DNA of 64,000 nt, from contig NZ_FTNM01000002.1 of the NCBI RefSeq assembly GCF_900156415.1, positions 992,001-1,056,000 of the forward strand, given 5' to 3'. Below the pieces are notes generated by a model that searched no databases, was not told the origin of the DNA, and worked only from the letters and a program-made list of their open reading frames with translations. Of this stretch, positions 26,025 through 33,865 are shown piece after piece. The number at the start of each line of letters is the position of its first letter. Position 1 is the first letter of the stretch. The stretch comes from Pontibacter lucknowensis. Its GTDB lineage: Bacteria; Bacteroidota; Bacteroidia; Cytophagales; Hymenobacteraceae. The position numbers and the translations under genes are program-made.

Positions 26025-26672
26025 ATGGAAATACCGCAGAAAGACGATATACTCAAGCAATTCCCTCAGTTCGAACAGCCACTACTCGAAGAAATTCTGA
26101 AGCACAGCACGATCCGGCAAGTGGAAGAAGGGGAAGAAGTCATGCGCACCGGCCAGTACATCCGCTCCACAGTACTGCTCCTCAGCGGACTGCTCAAGGT
26201 ATACCGCGAGGATGACGAAGGCAACGAGTTCCTGATGTACTACCTTGAACCCGGCAATGCCTGCGCTATGTCCATGATGTGCACGGCCCGCGACGAACAG
26301 AGTCAGATCATGGCCAAGGCCGTGACCGAAGCAGAAGTGATCCTGATACCCTCCCACCTCTCCGAGCAGTGGCTGGCCAAGTACAAGAGCTGGCACAACT
26401 TCGTGATCGCCTCCTATCGTCAGCGCTTCGAAGAGCTGCTGCAAACCCTCGACAGCATTGCCTTCAAAGGGCTGGACGAGCGCCTCCTGTTCTACCTCAA
26501 GCGACACGTAAAAGTAAGTGGTAAAGAGATCCGCCTCTCCCACCAACAGATCGCCCTCGAGCTAAACAGCTCCCGCGAAGTGATCTCCCGCCTGCTTAAA
26601 AAGCTGGAGCAAACCGGCGCCATCACCTTGCACCGGAATTATATTGAGGTGCATGACCTGGAGTTAGTTTAA
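26025..26672 (+). CDS. Crp/Fnr-family transcription regulator, candidate master of the sulfur island
   Basis: 215 residues: cyclic-nucleotide-type beta-roll (about 20-115), dimer helix (118-145) and winged HTH (about 150-212). The recognition helix reads NSSREVISRLLKKL; Arg184, Glu185 and Arg189 fit the RExxxR pattern with which Crp reads GTGA half-sites, matching the GTGAC dyads nearby. There is no FNR-type iron-sulfur cysteine set. Two cysteines, Cys80 and Cys86 in the loop NACAMSMMC, could sense thiols or persulfides, which is inference. The phosphate-binding cassette for cAMP is not evident. No operator copy precedes its own gene, so it is probably not autoregulated through this site. The start is ATG 26025. 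Confidence 0.93.
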   Translation: MEIPQKDDILKQFPQFEQPLLEEILKHSTIRQVEEGEEVMRTGQYIRSTVLLLSGLLKVYREDDEGNEFLMYYLEPGNACAMSMMCTARDEQSQIMAKAVTEAEVILIPSHLSEQWLAKYKSWHNFVIASYRQRFEELLQTLDSIAFKGLDERLLFYLKRHVKVSGKEIRLSHQQIALELNSSREVISRLLKKLEQTGAITLHRNYIEVHDLELV

Positions 26673-26908
26673 GAGTTTGAGAGTTGGGGAGTTGGAGACA
26701 ATCACGATTCAATGCCGTCAACTAATATACTTTTATGTCATTTCGACCTACGGGAGAAATCTGAAATATTGCCACTAATCTCAAATTATCCAGATCTCTC
26801 CATTCTGTCGAGATGACAGTTTGGGTTGTTATTCCTTAAGTTGACGGCATTGGGTCGCGACCTGTACGCACAAACTTACCTCCCCAACTCCTAAACTCTC
26901 AAACTCCT
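26673..26908. repeat. Nested inverted-repeat element (three shells)
   Basis: The intergenic space holds three concentric inverted repeats. The outer arms are 26673-26695 and 26882-26906 (GAGTTTGAGAGTTGGGGAG against CTCCTAAACTCTCAAACTC). The middle arms are 26711-26723 and 26839-26851 (AATGCCGTCAACT/AGTTGACGGCATT, perfect). The inner arms are near 26736-26762 and 26790-26818 (GTCATTTCGAC and GAGAAATCT against AGATCTCTC and GTCGAGATGAC). The inner part looks like the REP-type palindromes common in Bacteroidota. A GGTCGCGACCTGT near 26853 recurs in variant form at 35582. It ends just before operator site 3. Confidence 0.75.
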
Positions 26909-26923
26909 CAACTTCCTCCCTCT

Positions 26924-26967
26924 GTGATACTAGTCACTGAAGTCCGTTTATGATCGCCCTACCTTTG
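26924..26967 (+). promoter_or_regulatory. Crp/Fnr-type operator and promoter, site 3
   Basis: Dyad GTGAT-ACTA-GTCAC at 26924-26937 (centre 26930.5), then TG, and a perfect -7 box TACCTTTG at 26960-26967. Spacing 29.5. It drives the TauE/SafE gene, whose ATG is 31 bases after the box. Confidence 0.8.
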
Positions 26968-26997
26968 TAGCAGATTACAAAACAAACGACATAATCA

Positions 26998-27861
26998 ATG
27001 GAAATTCTAGGTTATATTGCGGCCCTTCTGATTGGGCTTTCGCTTGGCTTGATTGGTGGTGGTGGCTCAATTCTGACGGTGCCGGTATTGGTCTACCTGA
27101 TCGGCCTCAGCCCCGTTATCTCAACAGCTTACTCGCTTTTTATCGTGGGACTTACCAGTCTGGTGGGCTCTTACAAGTTCTACAAGAATGGGCTTGTCAG
27201 TATGAAGACAGCCATCGTGTTCGGTATACCTTCAATCGTGGCGGTATACCTGACGCGCCGCTATTTGGTGCCGGCCATACCGGAGGAAATTTTCTCGGTG
27301 GGTGATTTTATGGTCACCAAAGGCATTATGTTGATGCTGCTTTTCGCTGGTCTGATGGTGTTTGCCTCCATCAGCATGATCAGGAAAAAGAAAGCACCAG
27401 CTACGACACCTACCGAACCGGTAGACATGGTGGACGAAAACATTGACACGGAAATTGATGTGGAAGGAAACGGTACGCCGCACCCGCAACCAAAATTCAA
27501 TTATGCCGGCATTCTGGCCGAAGGCTTAGTAGTGGGTACGCTCACCGGATTAGTGGGTGCTGGCGGTGGCTTTTTGATTATACCTGCGTTGGTACTCTTC
27601 AGTAAGCTCGACATGAAAATGGCCGTGGGCACCTCCCTCCTGATCATCGCGGCCAAGTCACTTTTCGGTTTTATCGGCGACATTTTCAACTACGAGATCG
27701 ACTGGATGTTCCTGGGCAATTTCTCCGCCATTTCTATCGCAGGCATCTTCGTTGGTACCGCACTTTCCGCTAAAATTCACGCTGACAAACTCAAAACCGC
27801 TTTTGGTTGGTTCGTCCTGGTGATGGGGGTGTATATCATCGGAAAAGAGCTTTTCTTCTAA
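26998..27861 (+). CDS. TauE/SafE-family sulfite/sulfur-anion exporter
   Basis: 287 residues with about eight membrane helices in two related halves, as usual for TauE/SafE. The first half opens AALLIGLSLGLIGGGGSIL, the second half repeats it as GLVGAGGGFLIIPALVLFSK after a charged central loop of about 35 residues (130-165). Family members export sulfite, sulfoacetate or related anions. In Bacteroidota they often stand next to persulfide dioxygenase genes, as here. Sulfite is the product of persulfide dioxygenase, so export of sulfite or thiosulfate is the natural role. It is under operator site 3 and followed by operator site 4. Confidence 0.92.
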   Translation: MEILGYIAALLIGLSLGLIGGGGSILTVPVLVYLIGLSPVISTAYSLFIVGLTSLVGSYKFYKNGLVSMKTAIVFGIPSIVAVYLTRRYLVPAIPEEIFSVGDFMVTKGIMLMLLFAGLMVFASISMIRKKKAPATTPTEPVDMVDENIDTEIDVEGNGTPHPQPKFNYAGILAEGLVVGTLTGLVGAGGGFLIIPALVLFSKLDMKMAVGTSLLIIAAKSLFGFIGDIFNYEIDWMFLGNFSAISIAGIFVGTALSAKIHADKLKTAFGWFVLVMGVYIIGKELFF

Positions 27862-27874
27862 AAAATTAACCTGC

Positions 27875-27918
27875 GTGATCTAAGTCACTGTGTCGCGCAA
27901 ATAATATACTGATATTTG
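27875..27918 (+). promoter_or_regulatory. Crp/Fnr-type operator and promoter, site 4
   Basis: Dyad GTGAT-CTAA-GTCAC at 27875-27888 (centre 27881.5), then TG, and GATATTTG at 27911-27918 as a one-mismatch -7 box. Spacing 29.5. It drives the second persulfide dioxygenase/rhodanese gene. Confidence 0.75.
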
Positions 27919-27983
27919 TAGTGTCATCTGATGGAAAGATGATGACATAAAACAGATAAAAAAGAACTCAAAACCCTATACCC

Positions 27984-29396
27984 ATGAAAGTAGAACAGAT
28001 CTATACCGGTTGCCTGGCACAAGGTGCTTACTACATCGAAAGCAATGGCGAAGTGGCCATTGTGGACCCACTGCGCGAGATCAAGCCATACCTGGAAAAA
28101 GCTGAAAAAGACAATGCCAAAATAAAGTTTGTGCTGGAAACACACTTCCACGCCGACTTCGTTTCGGGCCACGTGGATCTGGCAAAAGCCAGCGGTGCCC
28201 AGATCGTTTTCGGTCCGAATGCACAGCCTAGCTTTGAAGCGCATATTGCCACTGATGGCGAGGAACTGAAACTGGGTAATGTGACGATCAAGGTGCTGCA
28301 CACACCAGGTCACACGATGGAGTCAACCACGTATTTGCTGCTCGACGAGAACGGAAAAGAGCACGCCATTTTCTCAGGCGACACCTTATTTATCGGTGAT
28401 GTAGGCCGTCCGGACCTGGCTGTGAAGTCCGACCTGACAGAGGAGCAACTGGCTGAGCACCTGTTTGACTCGCTGCGCAACAAGATCATGACCTTGCCGG
28501 ATGACGTGGTGGTATACCCGGCGCACGGTGCAGGCTCAGCTTGTGGCAAGAACATGAGCAAAGAAACAACCGACCTGCTCGGTAACCAAAAGAAAACGAA
28601 TTACGCCCTGCGTGCCGATATGTCGAAAGAGGAGTTTGTAAAAGAGGTAACTGACGGTTTACTTCCTCCTCCGGGCTACTTCCCGATGAACGTGAAGATG
28701 AACAAGGAAGGCTACGCAAACATCGACGAGGTGTTGGCAAAAGGCCAGCAGGCGCTGTCTCCGGATGCGTTTGAAGCAGCCGTGAACGAAACGAGCGCCT
28801 TGGTGCTCGACACGCGCAAGCCAGAGACCTTCGCTGCCGGGTTTATTCCGAACTCGATCAACATCGGGATCGATGGCAACTTCGCTCCCTGGATCGGCGC
28901 TTTGATCCCGGATATTCAGCAGCCAATCCTGTTCATCGCCGACGAAGGCCGTGAAGAGGAAGTGGTGACAAGACTGGCCCGTGTAGGCTATGACTTTGCG
29001 CTGGGTTACCTCAAAGGCGGACTCGATGCTTGGAAAGCAGCTGGCAAGGAAGTTGACACCATCAAATCGATTTCTGCTGCTGAATTCGCGGCTGATTATG
29101 CAAAAGACAACAGCATCAAAGTGGTAGACGTGCGCAAGCCGGGCGAGTACCAGGCAGAGCACGTAGCATCTGCCCAGCACGCTCCGCTCGACTACCTGAA
29201 CGACCACCTGGCTGAGCTGCCGAAAGAAGAGGTGATGTACCTGCACTGTGCCGGTGGCTATCGCTCGATGATCGCAGCTTCCATCCTGAAAGCAAGAGGT
29301 TTCGATAACGTGATCAACGTGGAAGGTGGCTTTAAGGCGATCGCCGAAACTAACGTACCGAGAACGGCTTACGTTTGCCCTTCTACATTAAAGTAA
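27984..29396 (+). CDS. Persulfide dioxygenase-rhodanese fusion (CstB-like), copy 2
   Basis: 470 residues with the same three-domain order as the protein at 24569: metallo-beta-lactamase fold with THFHAD (His54, His56, Asp58), HTPGHT and FSGDTLF; a middle rhodanese-like domain without Cys (LFIADEGREEE); and a C-terminal rhodanese with HCAGGYRS (Cys422). The two copies are clearly homologous but diverged throughout, so this is an old duplication or two separately acquired genes, possibly with different substrates (glutathione-, bacillithiol- or coenzyme-A-type persulfides). It has its own operator (site 4) and is followed by a terminator and the lone rhodanese. Confidence 0.92.
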   Translation: MKVEQIYTGCLAQGAYYIESNGEVAIVDPLREIKPYLEKAEKDNAKIKFVLETHFHADFVSGHVDLAKASGAQIVFGPNAQPSFEAHIATDGEELKLGNVTIKVLHTPGHTMESTTYLLLDENGKEHAIFSGDTLFIGDVGRPDLAVKSDLTEEQLAEHLFDSLRNKIMTLPDDVVVYPAHGAGSACGKNMSKETTDLLGNQKKTNYALRADMSKEEFVKEVTDGLLPPPGYFPMNVKMNKEGYANIDEVLAKGQQALSPDAFEAAVNETSALVLDTRKPETFAAGFIPNSINIGIDGNFAPWIGALIPDIQQPILFIADEGREEEVVTRLARVGYDFALGYLKGGLDAWKAAGKEVDTIKSISAAEFAADYAKDNSIKVVDVRKPGEYQAEHVASAQHAPLDYLNDHLAELPKEEVMYLHCAGGYRSMIAASILKARGFDNVINVEGGFKAIAETNVPRTAYVCPSTLK

Positions 29397-29415
29397 AATG
29401 GTTTAGTATTGATAG

Positions 29416-29450
29416 ATCGGGGCCAGTTAAAAGCTGGCCCTGATTATTTT
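29416..29450 (+). terminator. Terminator after persulfide dioxygenase 2
   Basis: Stem with GGGCCAG/CTGGCCC core (29416-29426 and 29434-29444) followed by a T-rich stretch. Confidence 0.7.
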
Positions 29451-29467
29451 AGGCCAGATCGTACTGC

Positions 29468-29511
29468 GTGACCAAAGTCACTGAACATGTTTTGCTATAC
29501 CTGTACCTTTG
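29468..29511 (+). promoter_or_regulatory. Crp/Fnr-type operator and promoter, site 5
   Basis: A perfect dyad GTGAC-CAAA-GTCAC at 29468-29481 (centre 29474.5), then TG, and a perfect -7 box TACCTTTG at 29504-29511. Spacing 29.5. It drives the rhodanese and the two YeeE/YedE genes that follow. Confidence 0.8.
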
Positions 29512-29554
29512 TATAGTAAATTAAAACAAGACTATAAATTAAACACATAAAGCC

Positions 29555-29884
29555 ATGTTCAATATCTTTAAATCCGCTCCCAAGAACTACGAAAACCTGG
29601 ACGGAAATACATTCAAAACTAAATTCCAGAGCGCACCAAAAGCAGAGTTGCTCGATGTGCGAACAGCGGGTGAATTTGCTTCCGGAACTATCAAAGGCGC
29701 CAAAAACCTGGACGTGACCACAGGTCAGTTTCAAAACGCGCTGGGCTCACTCGACAAGGACAAAGAGTACTTTGTGTTTTGCCGCAGTGGCAACCGCAGC
29801 GGTTCCGCCTGTGAGCTGATGAGTGCTCAGGGATTCAAGTGCTATAACCTGGCAGGTGGCATCGGTGCCTGGCCAAACAACTAA
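29555..29884 (+). CDS. Single-domain rhodanese (sulfurtransferase)
   Basis: 109 residues, one rhodanese domain. The active loop is YFVFCRSGNRSGS with Cys76; the entry motif LLDVRTAGEFASGTIKGAKN is complete. No signal peptide, so cytoplasmic. It could move sulfane sulfur between glutathione persulfide, thiosulfate and cyanide-like acceptors, working with the persulfide dioxygenases on either side. First gene of the unit under operator site 5, followed after 90 bases by the YeeE/YedE pair. Confidence 0.92.
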   Translation: MFNIFKSAPKNYENLDGNTFKTKFQSAPKAELLDVRTAGEFASGTIKGAKNLDVTTGQFQNALGSLDKDKEYFVFCRSGNRSGSACELMSAQGFKCYNLAGGIGAWPNN

Positions 29885-29974
29885 ACAAATCATACGGGCA
29901 GAAAAGGAAGGGGCACGCGACCTCGCCTCTTCCCTGCTCTTCTCTCCATCACCAAATATTAAATTGACTAAATT

Positions 29975-30532
29975 ATGTTAGAGCTTATAAGACAACCATG
30001 GCCATGGTATATCTCGGGTATCGTGATCGCTTTTATCATGGTGTTGCTGTTGTTTTTCGGCAAGTCGTTCGGGTTTTCGTCAAACCTGCGCACCATCTGC
30101 TCGGCCTGCGGTGCCGGCAAAAGGGTTAAGTTTTTTGATTTCGATTGGCGCTCACAAACCTGGAACCTGCTGTTCCTGGTAGGTGCCATCATCGGTGGTT
30201 TTATTTCGGCTGAGTTTCTCTCATCCGGGGAGCCGGTACAAATTTCACAGGCCACGATTCAGGACCTGCAGCAACTGGGCATTTCGGCTCCAGACGGCAT
30301 GCAGCCAACAGAGATCTTTAGCCTGAGTGCCGCCTTCACCCTGAAAGGATTCCTGATTCTGCTGCTGGGCGGTTTCGCGATCGGTTTCGGGGCACGCTAC
30401 GCCGGCGGCTGTACTTCTGGTCACGCCATCAGTGGCATCTCCAACCTGCAACTCCCGTCTTTGATTGCCGTGATCGGCTTCTTCATCGGTGGCCTGATCA
30501 CAACTTTTGTGTTGCTGCCTCTAATTTTCTAA
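29975..30532 (+). CDS. YeeE/YedE-family transporter subunit (thiosulfate uptake type)
   Basis: 185 residues with about five membrane helices. It carries the family signature GFGARYAGGCTSGHAISGIS, in which the Cys of GGC is thought to relay the sulfur anion in thiosulfate transporters. An N-terminal CSACGAGK loop adds two more cysteines. Length and layout fit one half of a split transporter; the second half is the next gene, 18 bases on. Thiosulfate import, or movement of another sulfur compound, is the likely job. It lies in the unit started at operator site 5. Confidence 0.9.
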   Translation: MLELIRQPWPWYISGIVIAFIMVLLLFFGKSFGFSSNLRTICSACGAGKRVKFFDFDWRSQTWNLLFLVGAIIGGFISAEFLSSGEPVQISQATIQDLQQLGISAPDGMQPTEIFSLSAAFTLKGFLILLLGGFAIGFGARYAGGCTSGHAISGISNLQLPSLIAVIGFFIGGLITTFVLLPLIF

Positions 30533-30550
30533 AGCTTAAAATACAGATTC

Positions 30551-30964
30551 GTGAAAAGTATAAAATTTATAATAGCCGGCATTCTGTTCGGTATCGTGAT
30601 GAGTAAATCGGAGGCGATTTCGTGGTTCCGCATTCAGGAGATGTTCCGCTTCCAGGACTTCCATATGTATGGCATCATCGGAACGGCTGTGGTGCTGGGT
30701 ACCATTGCTACACTCGTGATCAAGAAGTTCAAATTGCGCGACTTTCAGGGCAACCCAATCGTATTTACACCCAAGGAAATGTCGATTCCGCGCTACATCA
30801 TCGGCGGTACCATTTTCGGTTTGGGCTGGGCGCTGACAGGTGCTTGTCCGGGTCCGATGTTCGTGAATGTAGGCTTCAGCTACTGGGCAATTTTCATCGC
30901 CATAGGCGGTGCCCTGGCAGGTACTTACATGTACGGTGCGATCAAGGACCGACTGCCGCATTAA
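30551..30964 (+). CDS. YeeE/YedE-family (DUF6691-like) second half-transporter
   Basis: 137 residues from a GTG start at 30551, with about four membrane helices and the second family signature LGWALTGACPGPMFVNVG. The Cys in GACPGP is the counterpart of that in the partner protein. Split YeeE/YedE pairs of about 185 and 140 residues are standard in proteobacteria and Bacteroidota, commonly beside persulfide dioxygenase, rhodanese and ArsR or Crp-type sulfur regulators. Separated from the first half by 18 bases, so surely co-expressed. Confidence 0.9.
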   Translation: MKSIKFIIAGILFGIVMSKSEAISWFRIQEMFRFQDFHMYGIIGTAVVLGTIATLVIKKFKLRDFQGNPIVFTPKEMSIPRYIIGGTIFGLGWALTGACPGPMFVNVGFSYWAIFIAIGGALAGTYMYGAIKDRLPH

Positions 30965-31054
30965 TATGAAATTTGGCTAAATGTTGTTGTGTGCTGAAAG
31001 CCGTTTGCGTCAAGCAATGGCTTTCATGCGTACTTCCAAAAAAATGAATTGACC

Positions 31055-32317
31055 ATGTCGACAACAGACACAAAACTAGGCTTGAGAGAAAACGCCACGC
31101 AGTTCTGGCTGCTGGTGTTGGTGAACGGCTTTGTGGGCGCCATGGTCGGACTGGAGCGCTCTGTGATCCCGGAGTTCGCCGAAACTGTTTTCGGTATCAG
31201 CGGGCACACAGCGCTTCTGTCATTTATCGTCGCCTTTGGTCTGGCCAAGTCCTTTGCCAACATGATGATGGGCCGCCTGACGATCAGGTTTACCCGTAAG
31301 CAACTGCTCTTGATCGGTTGGCTCTTCGCTTTGCCGGTGCCTTGGCTATTGCTCTACGCCAACAACTGGTGGTGGGTGATCTTTGCGAACCTGCTGCTGG
31401 GTATAAACCAAGGCTTGGCATGGTCTGCTACGGTGGTGATGAAGATTGACCTCGTAGGTGAAAAGAACCGTGGATTGGCCATGGGCATCAATGAATTTGC
31501 CGGTTATCTGGCCGTGGGACTGGTGGCGTTTTTAGCTGGTTACATTGCGTCAACAACAGGCGAAGTCACTTATGCTTTCATACCCGGCATCGCCTTCTCC
31601 ATCATAGGTTTGCTGCTCACCTGGCTCTTTGTGCGCGATACGCATGCGCACGTCAGAACCGAGACGGCACAAACCAGCATTCCGCTTTTGCGCAACGTCT
31701 GGAAAGACACCACCTGGCGGCATGCTAATCTAGGTTCTGTCACGCTGAGCGGTTTCGTGAACAACATGAACGACGGCATACTTTGGGGTTTGCTGCCGGT
31801 GCTACTGATGAGCAAAGGCTATACCTTGCAGCAGGTCGGTCTGCTGGCCGGTATCTACCCGGCGGTGTGGGGTCTCGGACAGTTAGTGACAGGCAAGCTC
31901 GGTGACGTGCTCTGCAAGAAACAATTGCTGAGCTTAGGTATGATGATACAAGGTATAGCCATTGGTGTACTTTTCTTCACCCAAGCTTACGCATTAGTAA
32001 TAGCAGTATTGGTGCTGCTGGGAGCCGGAACAGCGCTGGTATACCCGAATTTCCTGTCAGTAGTGGCTGAAAACACACACCCGGAACAGCGACCGCAGAG
32101 CCTGGGCATTTTCCGCTTCTGGCGTGACTTCGGCTACGTGGCCGGAGCCGTGGCGGCAGGTGTTTTCAGTGACCTCTTTGGCGTGGAATTTGTACTGTTG
32201 GGCACGGCCATCCTGACCCTTGGAGCGGGTGTATTGTCCGAAATACGGATGTGCTGCACCAAAAAGCTCTTATGGCATAGTCCCGAATGCGGAACAAACT
32301 TGGTGGCCAGAACTTAA
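31055..32317 (+). CDS. MFS transporter
   Basis: 420 residues with about 12 membrane helices of the major facilitator fold. A charged first-loop motif is seen as MMGRLTIRFTRKQLLLIGW after helix 2, and the second half repeats it weakly (GKLGDVLCKKQLLSLG). ATG 31055 is preferred to the TTG two codons before. The C-terminal 25 residues (SEIRMCCTKKLLWHSPECGT) are Cys- and Trp-containing and cytoplasmic. The substrate is unknown; its placement behind the sulfur transporters suggests an organosulfur compound or another anion. It follows the YeeE/YedE pair after 90 bases and may be read with them. Confidence 0.85.
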   Translation: MSTTDTKLGLRENATQFWLLVLVNGFVGAMVGLERSVIPEFAETVFGISGHTALLSFIVAFGLAKSFANMMMGRLTIRFTRKQLLLIGWLFALPVPWLLLYANNWWWVIFANLLLGINQGLAWSATVVMKIDLVGEKNRGLAMGINEFAGYLAVGLVAFLAGYIASTTGEVTYAFIPGIAFSIIGLLLTWLFVRDTHAHVRTETAQTSIPLLRNVWKDTTWRHANLGSVTLSGFVNNMNDGILWGLLPVLLMSKGYTLQQVGLLAGIYPAVWGLGQLVTGKLGDVLCKKQLLSLGMMIQGIAIGVLFFTQAYALVIAVLVLLGAGTALVYPNFLSVVAENTHPEQRPQSLGIFRFWRDFGYVAGAVAAGVFSDLFGVEFVLLGTAILTLGAGVLSEIRMCCTKKLLWHSPECGTNLVART

Positions 32318-32372
32318 AATTGTAAATTTACGAGATCGCCGTCTCGCTATACCTGCTGGTAAAATATAGACT

Positions 32373-32735
32373 ATGAAGCACACGCTGCTACTTCTTTTAA
32401 GCACCATATTGCTCCTGTTCACCCTGGCACAACCACAAAAGCCAGTGAACGGGGTTGCCTGTGCGCTTAAAAGTGAGCTGAAAGCAGCGAACCTACCTAC
32501 CAAATTAAAGCGCCCCTGCGCTAAAAAATGTCTCAAGCATCAGACGCATTCTGAGCAAAAGGACTCTGCGAATGTCGTGATCGATTGCAGCCAGCAACTC
32601 TATGCTGTGGTGGCCGACAAAGAGTCCGACGCGTATCTCAAATCCGCTGCCAGACAACAGTTAATGGCTACAGTGCAGCAGATCCACCCCGCTCCTAGTT
32701 TAGGCGCTGACCCTGACCCTCCGAGATTTTCTTAA
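32373..32735 (+). CDS. Small exported Cys-containing protein of unknown function
   Basis: 120 residues. Signal-like N-terminus (LLLLLSTILLLFTLAQPQ) followed by a basic region with four cysteines (ACALK, RPCAKKCLKH, VIDCSQ). Two sit in a CAKKC spacing suitable for a disulfide or metal. I do not recognise a family. Codon use and base composition match the neighbours. It lies 55 bases after the MFS gene and 150 bases before the DoxX-DsrE fusion. It might be a periplasmic protein, but no direct evidence ties it to sulfur metabolism. Confidence 0.6.
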   Translation: MKHTLLLLLSTILLLFTLAQPQKPVNGVACALKSELKAANLPTKLKRPCAKKCLKHQTHSEQKDSANVVIDCSQQLYAVVADKESDAYLKSAARQQLMATVQQIHPAPSLGADPDPPRFS

Positions 32736-32885
32736 AATACTAATCACATTATCCTGACACAGCCACAACATACCGGGTTTGCACATATTGCTATACCTAT
32801 GCTGTCGCTGTGCCTTAATCAACATGTCAACGCGCCAGGCATGGCCTATAGCGCCGCGACTATTATTTGAAGAAAAATCTCTGTT

Positions 32886-33782
32886 ATGGAAAATAACCCT
32901 TTGCAAAAAATATCCTTTCTGGTGCTTCGCGCCTTTGGTAGCCTGATCTTCATCATGGCTGGTTTCAACCACCTGTTTCAGACCGCTGGCGCAACAGCCC
33001 GCCTCGAAAAAGCACCTTTTGCCCAGTTAGCTACCTGGATGGCTCCTGCCGAAACGCTGATCATTTTATCAGGCGTTGGTCTGATCGTTGGCGGCTTTAT
33101 GCTTTTGGCTGGATTTAAGACCAGACTAGCGGCGGGTTTGCTGCTGGCCATCCTGATCCCGATCACACTGACGGTGCAGGTAGGCGCTGAAGGTTCCGGC
33201 CCCCTGTTCAAAAACATCGCCCTGATCGGCATGCTAGTGTTTTTCATCGTGAATGGCGCCATCTACTACGGACTGGACCAATCACTTTTTCAAAAAGAGC
33301 AAATGAAATCGAGTATAAAGAATAAATTTAATGGTAATTATGTTGCCGTATTGGCATTCGGTCTGCTATTGGTTTTAGGCTCCTGCACTGCGGGTACAAC
33401 AGTAGGCCAAAGCACTGCCCAAGCAGGTACCGTGACAGCGGCAACAGGTAAGAAATACGCAGTGCTGATCAGTCAGCCCAACCACCTGAAAGCTGCCGTG
33501 AACACAGCCGAGACCATCACGAAAGAAAGTCGCTACCAGCGTGAAAGTTTTGTGGTAATGGCCTGCGGCAAGTCTGTTGAAGCTTTCGTGAAAGGCAGCG
33601 AACTGGCACAGGAGTTTGAGAAAGGGAAAGCTGCAGGTGTCACGTACAGGGTATGCGGCATGTCGCTCAAGCAGTTTAACATCAATACTAGTTCGCTTGT
33701 TGACGGTGTGGAAGTAATTCCAAACGGCCTCACTTATATGTTTGACCTGCAGGAACAAGGCTATACCACGGTGGAGCTTTAA
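32886..33782 (+). CDS. DoxX-like membrane protein fused to a DsrE-like domain
   Basis: 298 residues. Residues 1-135 form a four-helix DoxX-type domain (FGSLIFIMAGFNHLF ... GGFMLLAGFKTRLAAGLLLA), related to the small subunit of thiosulfate:quinone oxidoreductase. Residues about 185-298 form a DsrE/DsrF-like sulfur-relay domain with cysteines in MACGKS (Cys227) and RVCGMS (Cys257). The join is odd: Met140 opens a perfect lipoprotein signal (hydrophobic run, then LGSC with Cys167). So a DsrE lipoprotein gene seems to have been fused in frame to a DoxX gene, or an internal start at 33303 makes a separate lipoprotein as well. The role is probably sulfane-sulfur transfer at the membrane. Confidence 0.85.
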   Translation: MENNPLQKISFLVLRAFGSLIFIMAGFNHLFQTAGATARLEKAPFAQLATWMAPAETLIILSGVGLIVGGFMLLAGFKTRLAAGLLLAILIPITLTVQVGAEGSGPLFKNIALIGMLVFFIVNGAIYYGLDQSLFQKEQMKSSIKNKFNGNYVAVLAFGLLLVLGSCTAGTTVGQSTAQAGTVTAATGKKYAVLISQPNHLKAAVNTAETITKESRYQRESFVVMACGKSVEAFVKGSELAQEFEKGKAAGVTYRVCGMSLKQFNINTSSLVDGVEVIPNGLTYMFDLQEQGYTTVEL

Positions 33783-33865
33783 TTGCCGAAGCGGAACACA
33801 GAAATTAACAATTAAAATTGATCTAGACTGATTCGGGAAGACCGAATTCTATTAAATATAATATC

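Noticed and set aside
30991..31026. Hairpin GAAAGCC...GGCTTTC before the MFS gene
   Set aside because: No T-run follows, and the MFS gene may be read from the upstream unit; not called as a terminator.
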